This document shows positions 14,021-27,782 of a stretch of DNA of 64,000 nt, in pieces. Positions within the stretch are counted from its first letter, which is position 1. Every line of letters begins with the position of its first letter. Origin of the DNA: Paralichthys olivaceus (taxonomy: Eukaryota > Chordata > Actinopteri > Pleuronectiformes > Paralichthyidae); assembly GCF_024713975.1 (NCBI RefSeq), contig NC_091114.1, positions 5,428,001-5,492,000 of the forward strand, written 5' to 3'. Under the pieces are notes generated by a model. The model saw only the letters and a program-made list of their open reading frames with translations. It made no database searches and had not been told where the DNA came from. Position numbers and translations under genes: made by a program.

Positions 14021-15439
14021 CTGTGGTCTCAAGCTTCCTTTCTGTTCCTGAGTAGAGGTGCTGAATAAGGGCCTGGTCACACATACGTAAATGCAAAGCA
14101 AATATCGCGGGTCAAAGCTCAGCACGTAAAGCCACACTGTGGATTTGCTTGATTTGCTATCATTCAAGTATGAGTGCCCGGGCCCTGATGGCCAGAAATG
14201 CTTTTTTGTTTTTGTTTGCAGAATATTATGTCAAATTGACTGTGATGTCACAGCAACCTTCACGTTTGACCTCCAAAATCGGACAAAGACAAGACGAAAC
14301 CTTGTTTTTTTCCCAGTAACATTCTTATTAGTCACAGAAATTATTTATACCAGAACAAGTTTTGGAAAGATGCCTCCATTTAATACTGAGGAATCATCTG
14401 GAGACTACAAGGAGTAGCACAGATATCAGTCGGAAAGATTCATTCACAGAATAACAGCGAACATCTTTCGTAAGGCTGGGAGCGACACAGAAGGACCGGC
14501 AGCTATTTAGCTCTTTATACAGAAAAAATAAATACCAGCAGTGGGATGAGTCTCAATCAATGACAAACCAGCAGTTAACAATATGGCACTCGAAGTCTGA
14601 ATTCATTTCTGCGCAGGCACAAAGCAACACAAACACTTCCTCTGGCTGGAATTTCAAGACTTCATGTTTCCTAACTAATGATAACTCTGCATGCTACATT
14701 AAAAAAACTGAAAAGAAGAAATCCTCAGTAACAGAGACATCTGGCCACAGAATAGAGCCATGAAGGAGAGAAGCATGCGAGATAAAAACAGTAAAATACA
14801 ACTTGCATCAACACAGATTTCTCAGGATCATTTTTTTTAAGCTGTCAAATGAAAAAGCCTCATTACTCCAGTTTGGGTATTACCCGTTTGATTAACGTAT
14901 CTCGACTGACAGCGCCCGCACAGGAGCCACGTTTCCCGCTCTCTCTCTCACGGGTTCTTCATGTGACAGCAGCGTTCCACCGTCAACGTGCGAGAGGATA
15001 GATCGTCAGTGCACTGGTACAAGACAGTACTGCATACTGAAAACATCACAACGGTAATAACCACAGGACAGTTTCAGATATTCAGGAAAAACAGGAAAAA
15101 AATGTGACGCTGATCAAAGTCCACCGTCATTATAACTGTCCACGCGGCCGTCTTAGTTTGTTTGCAAAGTGGCTGCTTTTGTCGTCAACACCCTAAATCA
15201 ATCTTTTTTTTTTACCTGACATCGAAATTGGTGCATTGAAATGAATTTCAAAACAAGCCGACAAGCAAGAAAAAGCAGAGATTCTCAGATAAAGGAGACA
15301 GCAGCTTAGTCTGGGCAGCAGGTTTACATTCTTGGCAATGACAGCACCACTATTGTGTTTTAAAAGAAAAAAAAATAGACAGCCGTTCCAATCTGCAGCA
15401 AAAGGAGCTCAAATTAAACTCCTCTGACTTTAACATAGG
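14021..15439. other. Noncoding DNA downstream of rasgrp2; nothing recognised
   Basis: Unique sequence with short poly-T and poly-A runs. No exon, RNA gene or clear repeat was identified. Confidence 0.5.
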
Positions 15440-15760
15440 AAAATACAATATTGTGGATTTTATTTATTTTTTCTTTAGAATATATAGAGTGAGTTTTTAC
15501 ACAAACACTTGGTCGGAATGGGATCAAAATGTAGACATTTGACATACAAAGACCGTTCCATTCACATTGGTCATCACATTCATGTGAGTCAGCCAGACTG
15601 GGGTTGCTGTTGCGGCTTTTGTCCACCGTGTGGCACCGTGTCGGTATCCTGATTTGTGTTCAGTGCAATTTCTCCTCAGTGTGGGGGTGCTGCGAGACTC
15701 ACATACTGCAGCACTTTCTGCATCTGGCTCCCCCCGATGGACGGTCGCTGATTTTGCCTC
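15440..15760 (-). other. rasgrp2: Probable rasgrp2 3'-UTR exon with poly(A) signals
   Basis: Four bases after the rasgrp2 stop codon (TAA at 17208-17206) the minus strand reads CCAG then GTGAGA, a consensus donor at 17202/17201. The next convincing acceptor is at 15761 (TCCCTCTCTCTGG...TTTGCAG). The sequence that follows has no family homology and reaches two overlapping AATAAA signals at 15468-15463 and 15464-15459. I infer a spliced 3' UTR ending near 15,440. Because the stop is only 4 nt from the junction, the intron should not trigger nonsense-mediated decay. Confidence 0.5.
15459..15468 (-). terminator. rasgrp2: Overlapping poly(A) signals, probable end of rasgrp2
   Basis: Two overlapping AATAAA hexamers on the minus strand lie about 300 nt downstream of the inferred 3'-UTR acceptor. 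They are the first convincing signals downstream of that junction. Confidence 0.45.
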
Positions 15761-17205
15761 CTGCAAACCAACCAGAGAGAGGGATTAAAAAAATAAAAGA
15801 GCTGCAGACTCACTGACCTCATGCTTCAATTCATACAGAGACTGATACAGTGAGGGAACGGGTTTACATGCTCGAGGAAGATAAATGAAAACACGTCTGC
15901 ACTGTGCAGAATAGCAAGAGCTCTGGGAACCCAGACCTCCAGGGGGCCCCTGAAAGCCCAGCAGTTGCTGTGTTGGTTTTCAGTTTGTGGTAATCTGCTT
16001 TAATAAACTGGATTGGGAATATGAACCAGTTATTTACAAACCAAAAGCCCCTGAGCCCTGAGGCGGCAATTACCATCTTATAGAGGCTGCCTCTATATGC
16101 TCCATCCCTACAAACTTGTGTTTAATCAACCTGCCATGATCTGGACACTGTTTATTATTGCTCAGATGGTCATTTGCCAAATTATGCATTGGCCCCTGCA
16201 TCGCTTGCAAATCAGTGATTCTCAGGGGACCACAAGCTCAATTTCAGGAAGTGCAAAATAAGAGGAAGTAAGAAGAAATTTCTCCAATGCAGATGTGATT
16301 ATTTTTTGCTGTTACCTCCGACCAGTGATGTTTTTTCCTGTCAGATCATGATTCGTTTTTTATACGGAGCCCCCAAAAATTGAGTTTTTCCCTCGCCTTA
16401 ATCACTGATTTTCCTCCCAAATGTCACCAGTGGTCTCTGTAGTTTTCTGCCTGACTGTAAAAATGAATGAACAATTAGAGAAGAAAAGCTTTCTATGCTT
16501 TTTTGGGTAAATGCACTGATTAGCTTGACAGCCAAGACGCAGAAATATTTGAGTGACACCGATGCCTTTAAAAGAGCACATGAAATCGTAGCCACAGGTC
16601 ATGTAGCATTATGAAAATGATTTTGGTAGGTAGCTATATTGAAAATATATGATCCACAATTGAGTGTTTGACACTTTTCACATTCAAAGAACGTGAACTT
16701 TGCTAGAGAGACAAGTTCAGGCTTTGTGGGAAGGCGAAGGGGTACTTGAGGGGCTGCAGCAACTCCTGCAGGCGGGTAACTGTAATTACAGGTCAAACCA
16801 TTTTACCAAGCATATCTATATATATAGAGTATGTGTATAGTGGTAGGTCTGACCTCCACCCATTTTAATTTTTTTTATAATGAATTTTTTATGATCATGT
16901 GTAGCCTGTGTAATGCACACATGTAGAATATGAAACAAACACAGATGTTTGTAGTGGATTGGTTACCTCTCAAAAATTAGCGACGTTTGCTGTGTGTACC
17001 AAAATGTTCCAAAACTGGTATAAAATGTTGGATATTCAAATTAATACAAAAATCCATATATAATTTAACTGTGTTTAGGACAGCCCCCCTGTGTGCAGCA
17101 CACCAGGAGTAAATTCTAGGTAATAAAAGAAAACGATTGAGTCCGATTTAGTTATTAATGCAGTCGGTATTATGAAGTAAGAAGCAAAACTCATCTCTCA
17201 CCTGG

Positions 17206-19612
17206 TTATAGGTGGACATCAAACACACCTTCCTCCACCGCCTCTATATCCTCTTCAGCAATCACTGATGGAAACAGAAAGTGAGGGAAAAGAAAATAGG
17301 AACAGATTTGTCAAACAAATGGAAATGCAAACACACACACAGACCAAATCTAATGATATATGTGGCCTCTTTCTGTTTACCAGCGCCTGGCTCTATTGTT
17401 TCATCCATGCAGGTCCTCGCTGATATAAAAACAGAAAACACTGCGTCGGTGACTCACAGGTCTCACCTTGGTGGACCAATCACATCCCCATTGCAACTGA
17501 CACTATTGTTATTGAAAATATCTGCCAGATGTCAGTGCACCGACGCTGGGGGGGAGAGACCAAAACACCCCCTCAAAAAGCTGAGGGGTCGAAAACAGAA
17601 AAATTGCTCTAAGCTGTTACTGTGTGAGAGAATGATACATTACATTCACAGACTGTTCTGAAAATGAAATTTTGTTTTTCTGTTAGTATTGTTGGATATT
17701 GAAGGATTGCGAGGATCCATATGATAGCGTGCCTCATCTAAAATCAACTTAACAACACTATTTTATGCTGCATTTACGTCACATGAAAGAGATGAAAAAT
17801 GTACACCTGAAAATATCTGTGTCTTGAAGATGAAGTATTATTCTACACTTTTGATGTGAGCACTTTTGATGTGAGCACTTTTGATGTGCTCTCTCATGCC
17901 AAGAGCATTAAAATGGTTGAAATGTAGGTTTTTTTCCTCATTTTTGTCTTTGCTTTGCTACTTTGCAAGAAAAACAGACTTTTAATATAAAAAAACACAG
18001 CACCACTCACCTGTGCTCTGCAGGCTGGGCGGCGTGTTGGCAGGTGGAGGGAAGCTATATGATCTTGCCTGCAGAGATGGCGGTGTCTCGTGACTGATGC
18101 TCTTGGTCCTCTTCCGGCACTCGACGGCCAGACGGCTCCGGCAGGACTTGTGGCAGTTCACCCCGCAGGCTGCTCCCGGAGCATCCGTGTGGAGGTGGAA
18201 GGACGGCGGCAGGGAGCGGTGCCGTGCCAGAGGAGGAGAGTGAGGTCGGAAGAGAGGGAGGGAGAGTCGTCGAGAGAGGAGGCGAGACGGGAGGACGAAA
18301 GGCCAGGAGAGACGGGTAGACCGGGAGTCGGGTGGAGATAGAGGGAGAGGGTCAGACAGAGGAATGGGTGCCAACACAAACATGGAGGCGAAAAGGAGAG
18401 TGAGCGGTGAAGGGAGAGTGCTTCTACACGCCATGCAGACACGTGAACACTGGCCTACAGTGAGGCCGACAGTGCCAGACAACAACTCGGTCAACCAGGG
18501 GGAGTCTAAGAGCGGAGGTGCGACGGGCCATCCAGCGCCAAGAAAACATGTGAGAGACAACCAATCTGAATGCACAACAAATCACAATAAAACGAATCTC
18601 ATTTGTCCTTGACACAGTCGCCAAACACTTAATATGAAAGCTGTTTCGCTAATTAAAATCTCATGTCCTCTTGAAAGCATAATCGATGACTTTAAAAGAA
18701 AGAATTCTTATTCTCCATAGTCAGGAAGTCGGAAATTAGCCTCTTTGACCTCTTACCTGCGTGGTCAAGTGTCTGAATTCATTCATGGAGAACTGTCTAC
18801 CTTGAAATTACTGAAAAGCAGCCATTTCAAACGGTTCTCTTTGTTTAGCCTCGCTGCAAATTCTCTCTTTGGTTTGTTTTTTGTCCTTGTAGCATGACTG
18901 TATTAATTACAGCCATTGTACCCGGGTGGCCCATAACAAACCCATGAAATTGGAGGGGTAAGGCACAGTGGCCAAGACGTCTCAGACAATCCCTTTAACA
19001 GAAAACACAAATGCAGAAGCCACACAACTGAAACACAATCACAAAGGAAGTGAGCAACACAGATGTTGACAATGAAACAAACAACGTTACTTACTGATGT
19101 GAAGTGAGCCATTGTTTTGGAAACCCAGTCAACGCAGCCTATTCGAAGCTTGCCTATTTCAGGTGTTGCGGTACGATTCTTTGAGAACCCACAATGGAAA
19201 TATGTACCTGTACTGTAACACCTCAAATACATAATCAAATATATAAGCTTCCAATTCTTAGCTGCAACTGGTTTGTACAAACGAAGGCTCACTTAACCCA
19301 TACATCTGTGATTTGACCACATTAAGTAACTGCTCGCTTAGTTGTCATTTGTCAATATCCACACTTTCGTTGTGGTCATGTTTCCATTATGTGGTTTTTA
19401 AAGTGAAGTCGTGGCTTTTGCGTTCCTGTTTTCTGTTAATGTGTTTGTGAGAGATGTATCGGCCTCCGTTGTATGGGGGAAGAGCTGGGGCAGCGTCATA
19501 TTTATAGACAATTATAAAAATTGGTATTGATTATCTCTCTCAACTCCTGACAACACAGTGGATGAGAAGATTTCCCCAAATAACATTGAGCTTTCTCCTA
19601 TAAACACACGTC

Positions 19613-19662
<50 letters not shown>

Positions 19663-22600
19663 CTCAGGGATCTCAACATGGGTGATTCATTTTAATAATG
19701 TCCCTGCCGCTCTCTCTCTACCTCCCTGAGTACAGGCTAACAATGGTAATGGGGATGAATGGCTGTGGGCCCTTTCATTGACTTCCTCTGGACTCCTTAA
19801 TGCACTGGAACGAGACAGAACACTCCACTCCCCCGTCTTCTCTCCACGCTGAAGGAAGTGTCTGATAGGGAAGGTTTGGGTGGGAGGGGGGGTACAAGTG
19901 GGTGCTGTGTATACACTTGCATTAATCAATTTGTCAGTGTTTCTGGATGTTTGGTTTTCTCTCCTTCCTGCTGTTTTCCCCTCATTTTGTATCAACTGCA
20001 GCAATATCATAGTCGTGTTTGCCTTTAAGAAACTGAATTACCTTCCAAACACTGTGTATAAAAGCTAAATTATCACATTTCCTCAGAATAGTATATGTCG
20101 CTAACTAGTCAGTGTTCACAGGTGTCTTTTCCCTTTTGAAATCAAGACGCAGGGTGCTGTGAGCTCTCCGAGTAACAGAACTCAGGACCTCAAAGGCCCC
20201 ATGAGCAGTAATTACCCAGAAGGCTAAAGCAGCTTTAATGTTTAACAATAACTTCCAAGCTATTTAAGAAGCGCCGGCCAACCTGAGATGAAGCTGACTG
20301 AATGAGGCAGCAATTAATATTGTGAGTGGACAATAGAAAGTTGATAAATGAATTTCTTTTCAAGAGGAGAAGAAGGAGAAAGTAAATATATAACATCCGG
20401 TGACACGCAACATAACGTTGGAGAGACAGCGAGGAGCTGAGTCGTGAGTGCACTGCAACAACCACACCTGTACGTAAAGTGTAACGGTACAGTGTACATA
20501 CATACATTTCACTCCTATTTCTCAGGCTACTATTCACTAAACTGAAAACTATTCACTAAACTGAAGTGACACTGCGACACTCAGTCCTGTGCCGTAAACG
20601 TTTATATTCTCATTTATTGGAACGATTGGCAAAGCAATGAAATGTTATCTCACCGCTCTAACATCTCACACGGCCGAGCTGTAATCAATCACTCCGGCGC
20701 TCCAGCAGATGGAGACTTGTGTGATTTGCATTTTAGATCTTGCAAACATTTTCCAAAGTTGTTGCTTGACATCTGGACGGAAACATGTGTAGTGTGAGTT
20801 AATTATGAGGCTGAATGTCTGCAGATTATCATTTCTTAACTGGAGCATTAACAGAGACCATCAACAGCAAACATCCACAGGGAGGGGGAGGAGGAGGAGG
20901 AGGAGGAAGAGAAGTGTGTGTTTTTGAAGCTAATGACCAAGAGGACGAGATGGTGGGAGTTGTCGGGGGTTGCTCGCCTGTGTGTATATGTACGTTTGTG
21001 AAATGAAGCAGCTTCCTCACACACTCGTCTACTGGGAGCCTTGAAAGGGCAAATAGAGTATTGTGGTCTGAGCTGATGGAGCAGCTGTTAGTGAACAGAG
21101 CTCTGTGTATGGACATACAATAAAAGTGTGATGAACTGTATTTGAAAAGGTTTCTGCGTTGATGACATTTACTCAACACTTGAACTCTGTGGATTGTGTG
21201 TGTGGGATCGATGGCATCAAAAAGAATCCCTAATTCTTTGCAGGCTTCTGCACACATCTGTGCAGCTGATGTGGAATCAAAAGATTCACTCTCTTACCTT
21301 TACACTTGTAGCCTTGCTTGTAGAAACCCCATATCTACAGAAAGAAAGAAAAAAAGAAAGAAAGAAAGGAGGAACAGGTCAGTGGGGCTGGGTGTTAATT
21401 AGAATGAGTTTTCATTTTGTTCCATCTTGGCAACAAGATGTTGAATTGAGTACTTTAGTATGTAGTAATAAAGATATGTCATGGAATAAACAGTCTTCTG
21501 CGTAAAATCTGAAGGTGTATTTACAAGTCACTTTAACAGAATTAAAAAAATATTCAGTAATACGAGTAATTAATGACAAACAGAAAATGATACATATTAA
21601 AACAGGATTTCAGTGGGACTCAAAATGTTATCTACGTCTATGAATTTCAGAAAATGACATTAACCACATAACAAACCAAACTAGCCTATGTCAGTATATA
21701 CAATTCCTTAACCCTAATAGACATAGTTGTAAACTAGACCATTCACTTTAACAGCATATTTCATAAATACAATTCTGTGTATTTTATTTCACAGGAGCTT
21801 CAAGGTGTGTGGATCTCCTGCTTTTTTCAAACATTCGGTGATAATTTGTTGTTGCCATATTTTGACTTTTTATTTTTGTGTGCCCACCCCAAGATTGTTA
21901 ATGGCCACCCCAATTTAAATTCTGGGAGTGCCACTGAAAATGGGGCCAATTTAACATCGATTCATCCAAATTCTATGAAACAACTGATGTCTCACTTGCA
22001 TGTTGAGCATGTGCTTTATTTAGTCAGCCATGGAGAGTCTGCAAAGCAGAACCCGCCAACACCTTTACAACCAAACCACTTTGACACATATTTGCTATTT
22101 CGAGTTACCAGGCTCAAAGCTGAAGTGAACTGAAACGAATAGAAACCAATAACTGCAATAACAGAGAGAGCAGACAGAATTAGCAGCTTACGTGCTTAAA
22201 CAAGTGAAAATACACCGATCTGTTTTATCTTGATATCGTGTACTCACAAGAGAAGAGCACAATGGAACACAGAAAGATGGGAGGATGTAGGGGAAGAAAA
22301 AGCAGAGAGAGGGGAGGTCGGTGGGGACGTAGAGGGATGGACCAAGATCAAGCGGGACGCGGGGACGGCACAGACAGTGGGGGGAACAATGACATGAAAG
22401 GGCTGAACCGGAGATCACACAACGCCCTGGCACATCTGAGGAGGCGCAAAAAAAAAGTATCCTGACCTCTCCGCACATGCACACGCACGCACACACACGG
22501 AAACCTACATGCATGCAGACACATAACACCTGTAGAGGCACATACAGTATATACAGAAACAAAGACCAACACACACACAGTGGGCATCGGATAGCACAGC

Positions 22601-25600
22601 GAGAGGCTCCACAACAAAGAGAAGTTGGTTATCACCTTTACTATCTGTGTACAATGCGTGAACACAATGCGCAACAGTTCACTGTGAGCTTTTAGAAAAG
22701 TCTAACATTTAACATTCATCATGACACTGTGTGAGATATGCTTTGGATTCTTTTGCCAGTGTTTTCTCCTTATATGCTTTATTTCAGCATGTTGCCTGTG
22801 ACTGAGCTACTCAACTTGAACTGAAACATTTCAATGTGTTTAAAATTAATCTGACAAGTGACGTGCATTTGATCACTGAAGGCACATTCATGAAACACTG
22901 GATGATGAAGAAAAGCTGAACGTCATGGTTTTTTTCTTTTAAAGAATAAATTAAAAACAATATTTTCCTACCAGACATAAAGAATGACAAGATTTACATA
23001 TTCTGCTCCTGCTTTCCACAATTTTTTTGATAATTTGGTAACTACAGAGGGATAAAGCTCCTCTTTCCAAAAGCAAACACATTCAATTAAGTTGCAGTTA
23101 GGGCTGAATATACTATCCGTTGTATGGGAGCACTGACTTCCTGGAGTCACCCTGAGGATGGCAGGGAACCAGCAGGCCTGTAGATCCATGTTTAGTGGAC
23201 ATGCACTATATAAGAGTGATTGTGTCAGAGCTGGCTACAGGTGGCATGGGACAGGAAGAGGATTTCAACAAAATTATTTCATCACCAACCCACCAAACTA
23301 ACTTTAGTTCTCAGAAAGACAGCAAATAAGTAATGAAATGTCAAACTGTACCTTTAAAGTCATTGCTGTCACTGAATGTTTAAGCCTCTTCAAATCAAAT
23401 CCAAATCCCTCCTCCACTGCACGCACGACACAAACAGGGCTGAGAGGATCTAACAAGGTGCTGAATGCCATCATCTATAGAGACTTAATGAGCTGTTTCA
23501 GTGCAACATGTCTTCAACATGTCTTCAACTAATTTGGACATTAAAAGAGGAACAATTGTTACAAAGGGTCCACTTCATCATGTGTAGCTGAAGCAACAGG
23601 GACTGGACACAGATTTTATTTGGGCACGCCCCTCTCCACTGCTAAATACTGCAAGCCAGAAGGATAAGGTCACCCAAAGGACAGCATCCATGTAGGGTTT
23701 GTTTACAAGCTGTGGTTTGTGACCTAAATGCATAAAAATACATTAAAAAAGGTCTTTCTGCAGTTTGGATCTGCAGGCAATTTGTTGCTAGGTGTGATCA
23801 TGTAAAAAACATGGATATGCACTGGATTTTGTTGCTTTATTGTTGGATAGATTACCTTGACAGACAGCCAGGAGAGAATTTGTGACTGTAATGAGACACT
23901 TTACCTGGTAAAGAAAAAATGTCAAAGCTCTAAGTGGCGGCTTTTCAGTCACGTTGAGCCTTTGTCACACTTTGCGAACGCTCTGGCAGCGACAGATAAA
24001 CTGCTCTTATTCTGATTCCGTCAAAAAACCCAAAGAGGCTTGTGCATCACACTCTGCAGACAGTCTCTCATATTAAACAGCTCTGAGCCTGTAGCTGAAC
24101 ACTGACCGTATCCTCCTGAGATGCAACACTCGCTACCGTGTTTGTAGATTTAGTAACACTCGTCTGTGCGCCATTAATTAGGATGTTTAGGCCAAAGGTG
24201 GCTGCAGGCGAAATGGTGCAAGACTATGAGGATGTGGATGTGAGACATGGGAGATGAGTGAACTGTGCAGTGTTTACAGGGGCTGGGGTGGGGGCTACTT
24301 GGCTTGCACAGCTTATTTGAGACAAGTGCTGAAAAATGGACAGTGGGAAAATATTGTTTCTGCACAGGAGCCAAGAGGAAAGCACAGAGCAGGCAGAGGA
24401 GGAAGTGGCTGGTGTAGCTACCTTTGACACTCACACACAAAACTATTCAAAGGAAGAAGCACACTGTCGGAGTCCTGATCTCTCCCTGCTCTCTAGTTCA
24501 CAAGTTCCCCCTTGTGATGGTTTGAAACTGCCTGACTCTCCTCTGGAAAAGAGGTGTTTGTGTGTCTAAAGGTGTGTTATTGTGAGTCTACACATGCAGT
24601 ATCATCTATGACACACTTACAATGTCTCTCCAGCTTGTGCGAACAATAGAGCAACGAACGCGGTGTCACCTCAGTGATGAGGGCCCCATTCCTGCTCTCG
24701 TTGCAGCTGACTCACTGTCTGAGGGTACATAACACGGAGCCCTTATTTATTTTTTTTGGGGGGGGCCTTTGGGGAATGTTAAGGGCCAGAGGATTCACAC
24801 AAACACAGACACTGCAGCAGAGGAGGCCTATCATCCTGCCCAATTACCTTCCTCCCATATTTCCCAGAATGCAGCTTGAGCAGTGTGTGGCTGTAGCTCA
24901 AAGTAATTGGTGTTGCCCTGACCTGACAGAGGGGAGCGCCTCAGAGAGATGGGGCTATCGCGCCGCTGCCGGAGACAAAAAAATGCGGCGCAGATACAAG
25001 TAATCTGTGCAGCCTGAGCACCGACGACCTTTGAACTTTTCGCAACGAGCTACAGCACGTGTCATCGATTTGGGTTAGTAAAGAAATCAATGCATTTGAA
25101 AAGATATAAGCAAACAAAGCAAAGATCAATATTTGTTTAAGGTCTACACATGAGCCTGGAGCTATTAATCATACAGCTGACCCAGTATTTAAAACTATCT
25201 GTATAATATATCCCCTGCTCTGTGTTATAAGTGAGGAAGAAACACCAACTCAATATAGGACTAGTTTTCACTGTTTACTCACAAAGCCGGCACAGTGTTC
25301 ACAGAATGTGGGCTTGACGTAGGTGTTCTCAGTGAAAGTGTGGATGAAGCCCATCTTGCAGTTAAGAAGAGAGCTGGCTTTCATGAAGTAGTCGATCATC
25401 TCCTCCCTGCTGATCTTCCCATCTCTGTGAGAGGAAGCAAGAAGACAGGAGAGAGATGAGAGGGATTTGTGCAACAGACTGGGGTGAGTTAGCACCGCTG
25501 TGCTCAGTCTGGAAGCTGGAAGCGTGGACGGTGCACAAATGTGAAAATGCTCACTGGTTCTTGTCCAGTTCTCCAAACTTGCTGAGGTAAGGGAAGTTGT

Positions 25601-27747
25601 TCCTGATTGCTTCAAATTCTTCCTGGGAGATGTTGCCGTCACCGTCTGTGTCAAAGTTCTTGAAGACAGACTGTAAGCGAGAGGGTTCTGAGGGGTTAAT
25701 TTCAGTGTCTTTTCGGCTATGAAGCAAGGCAAAGTTTGAATATGCTTATAATAAAATATGCCATTTAAATCCACTAGATCCTAGACCCTTAATTGACCAT
25801 TTTTAATTGCTTTTCCTTTACCTTTTTTTAAATTGCCCTGTTTAGTACCACAAATCTTCCTTTATGTATCAAATGTGTTTAATAAATAAAACTGCTCTGA
25901 CCAACAATCCCCTGATATTTTAACATAAGAAGCCATTTATTCTTAATGGGTTCTGAAAGGATTCCAGCGGTCCAGACTGATAAAAACCTTTTGACCCGAG
26001 GGAATCATGTAATCTCCCAATTCCAAGACAAAAAAATTGGTGTTCACAGTTATGTGGATATGGTGGTAGAGAGGATAACGACAATAATGAATCCTTCTCT
26101 TTCCAGGAGAGAAACTCACCTCCACCATCTTCTCTATGTGTTTCTTGATAACCGTCGGGTCGGCGTTGGGCTTCACTGACACAGACCACTCGTCGATCAT
26201 TGTGGGCTTGGGGTCAGGCGGTGCGGGGCCGGGGCTGGAGTTCTGCTGGGAGGCCGAAGAGAAACCAAAAAGCAAATGAGATCAATATCAACACAGGGAG
26301 GAAAAAGGTGTCGTCTTACAGAGAGGAGAGCAGGAGTCAAGGGGTTACAACAATAGATCAAAATGTCAGGAGAGAATGAAAGTAAAGATTTCCAATATGC
26401 CTGTGGGACACTTTTCGTTATACCACTCTATGCATCTACATTACACAGGGTAGGTCAGATATGGGTTCTGTAGGGCAATTTAGCATGAATTTATTATATC
26501 TGTGTCTAAAACCATCAGGAGTCTAGACTCTCCTGGACTTTATAAAGCAAGTGACACATCTGTAAAAAGGAACATCAAGGCAGGAGTAGGGATATGGGTT
26601 ATAAGAAAAAAAGAAGTGTGGAACCGGTAGTGTCCATCTTTGTGCTGCTCACCACTGGTTTCCGTGGTTCTCTCTGCAAGGACATCTGGTAGATCTCCTC
26701 CTCTGTGTGGTACTGGTCCAGAGATACCTGCACATACACAGGGCCCCTCCAGTCACTGCCCATCCCAAACTCATGACACATGTCCTCAGTAGAGTGCAAA
26801 CCTCCACCCAGGCCCGACAGTCCCCTTAAATTAAAACAAAGTGACTGAAAACAGCCTAATCCCTTATGAAGCCATATTTTAATCCACAAGGATCCTGAAT
26901 TTAATTCTGACCTGCACACTCATCAATATAAACATGCCAAATATATATTTTTTTCATCAAGAAGCACACAATTCTCTGAGAAATCAATATAAATATGGAA
27001 ATATTATTATTTATTTTATGTCATGAGTTTATGTGGGTTAAACGTTTCCTTTGCTACATCTACGGATTGTTTAACAGTATCCGTCCTCTATTTGAGTGTC
27101 ACATGTGACATTAACTTTATACATACAGTACGTTTGTGGTCTTCCATTGATAATCCCTTTGAAAATTAACACAAACATATGTAAATTTGCATTGCATGAT
27201 AGGGGCAGAATCCAAAAGGTAGCAGTGATTCCCCAGTTCTCTATACCAACACAGTAATTTACTAGTATTGTATTATAACACTGTATAATTGGAATGGGAC
27301 AATGATTTGTTTATGGTAAGGCTTTCAAGACCAAAAATGCAGACGCAGGGCCGAGGCAGGTGCAGTGAATACACAGGTATGCATATGCAGGAAGGACAAC
27401 AGAAAATCCATACTCATAAAAAACACAAGGGAGCAGAAGCGTGAGCATGATCGAACGCCATCGAACAGAGTGAAGACACAAAGTAAGACGGGGGAAGGAA
27501 AAAAGACGAACAAAGACGACTGGGAGCACAGAGGGGCAACTGGTCACAGGTGAAACGTATCAGGGCAGTACGAACTCAAAGCACATGAACACAAAGAAGT
27601 CAGAAACACCCCTTCACACATAAAAGCAAAATCCAAATCAATAAGTTTGCTTAAATTAAAGTTATTTATCATCCACACTCAGGAGGAGTGTCTTATTTTT
27701 ACCTTGTGAGTTTTACGTATTTCACATATTTAACAAAGCGAGATGCT

Positions 27748-27782
<35 letters not shown>

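Noticed and set aside
17982..18575. 197-codon open frame on the minus strand read as one exon
   Set aside because: Only the part from 18169 down to 18011 is coding (rasgrp2 C1 end and tail). The upstream part is a pyrimidine-rich intron open by chance.
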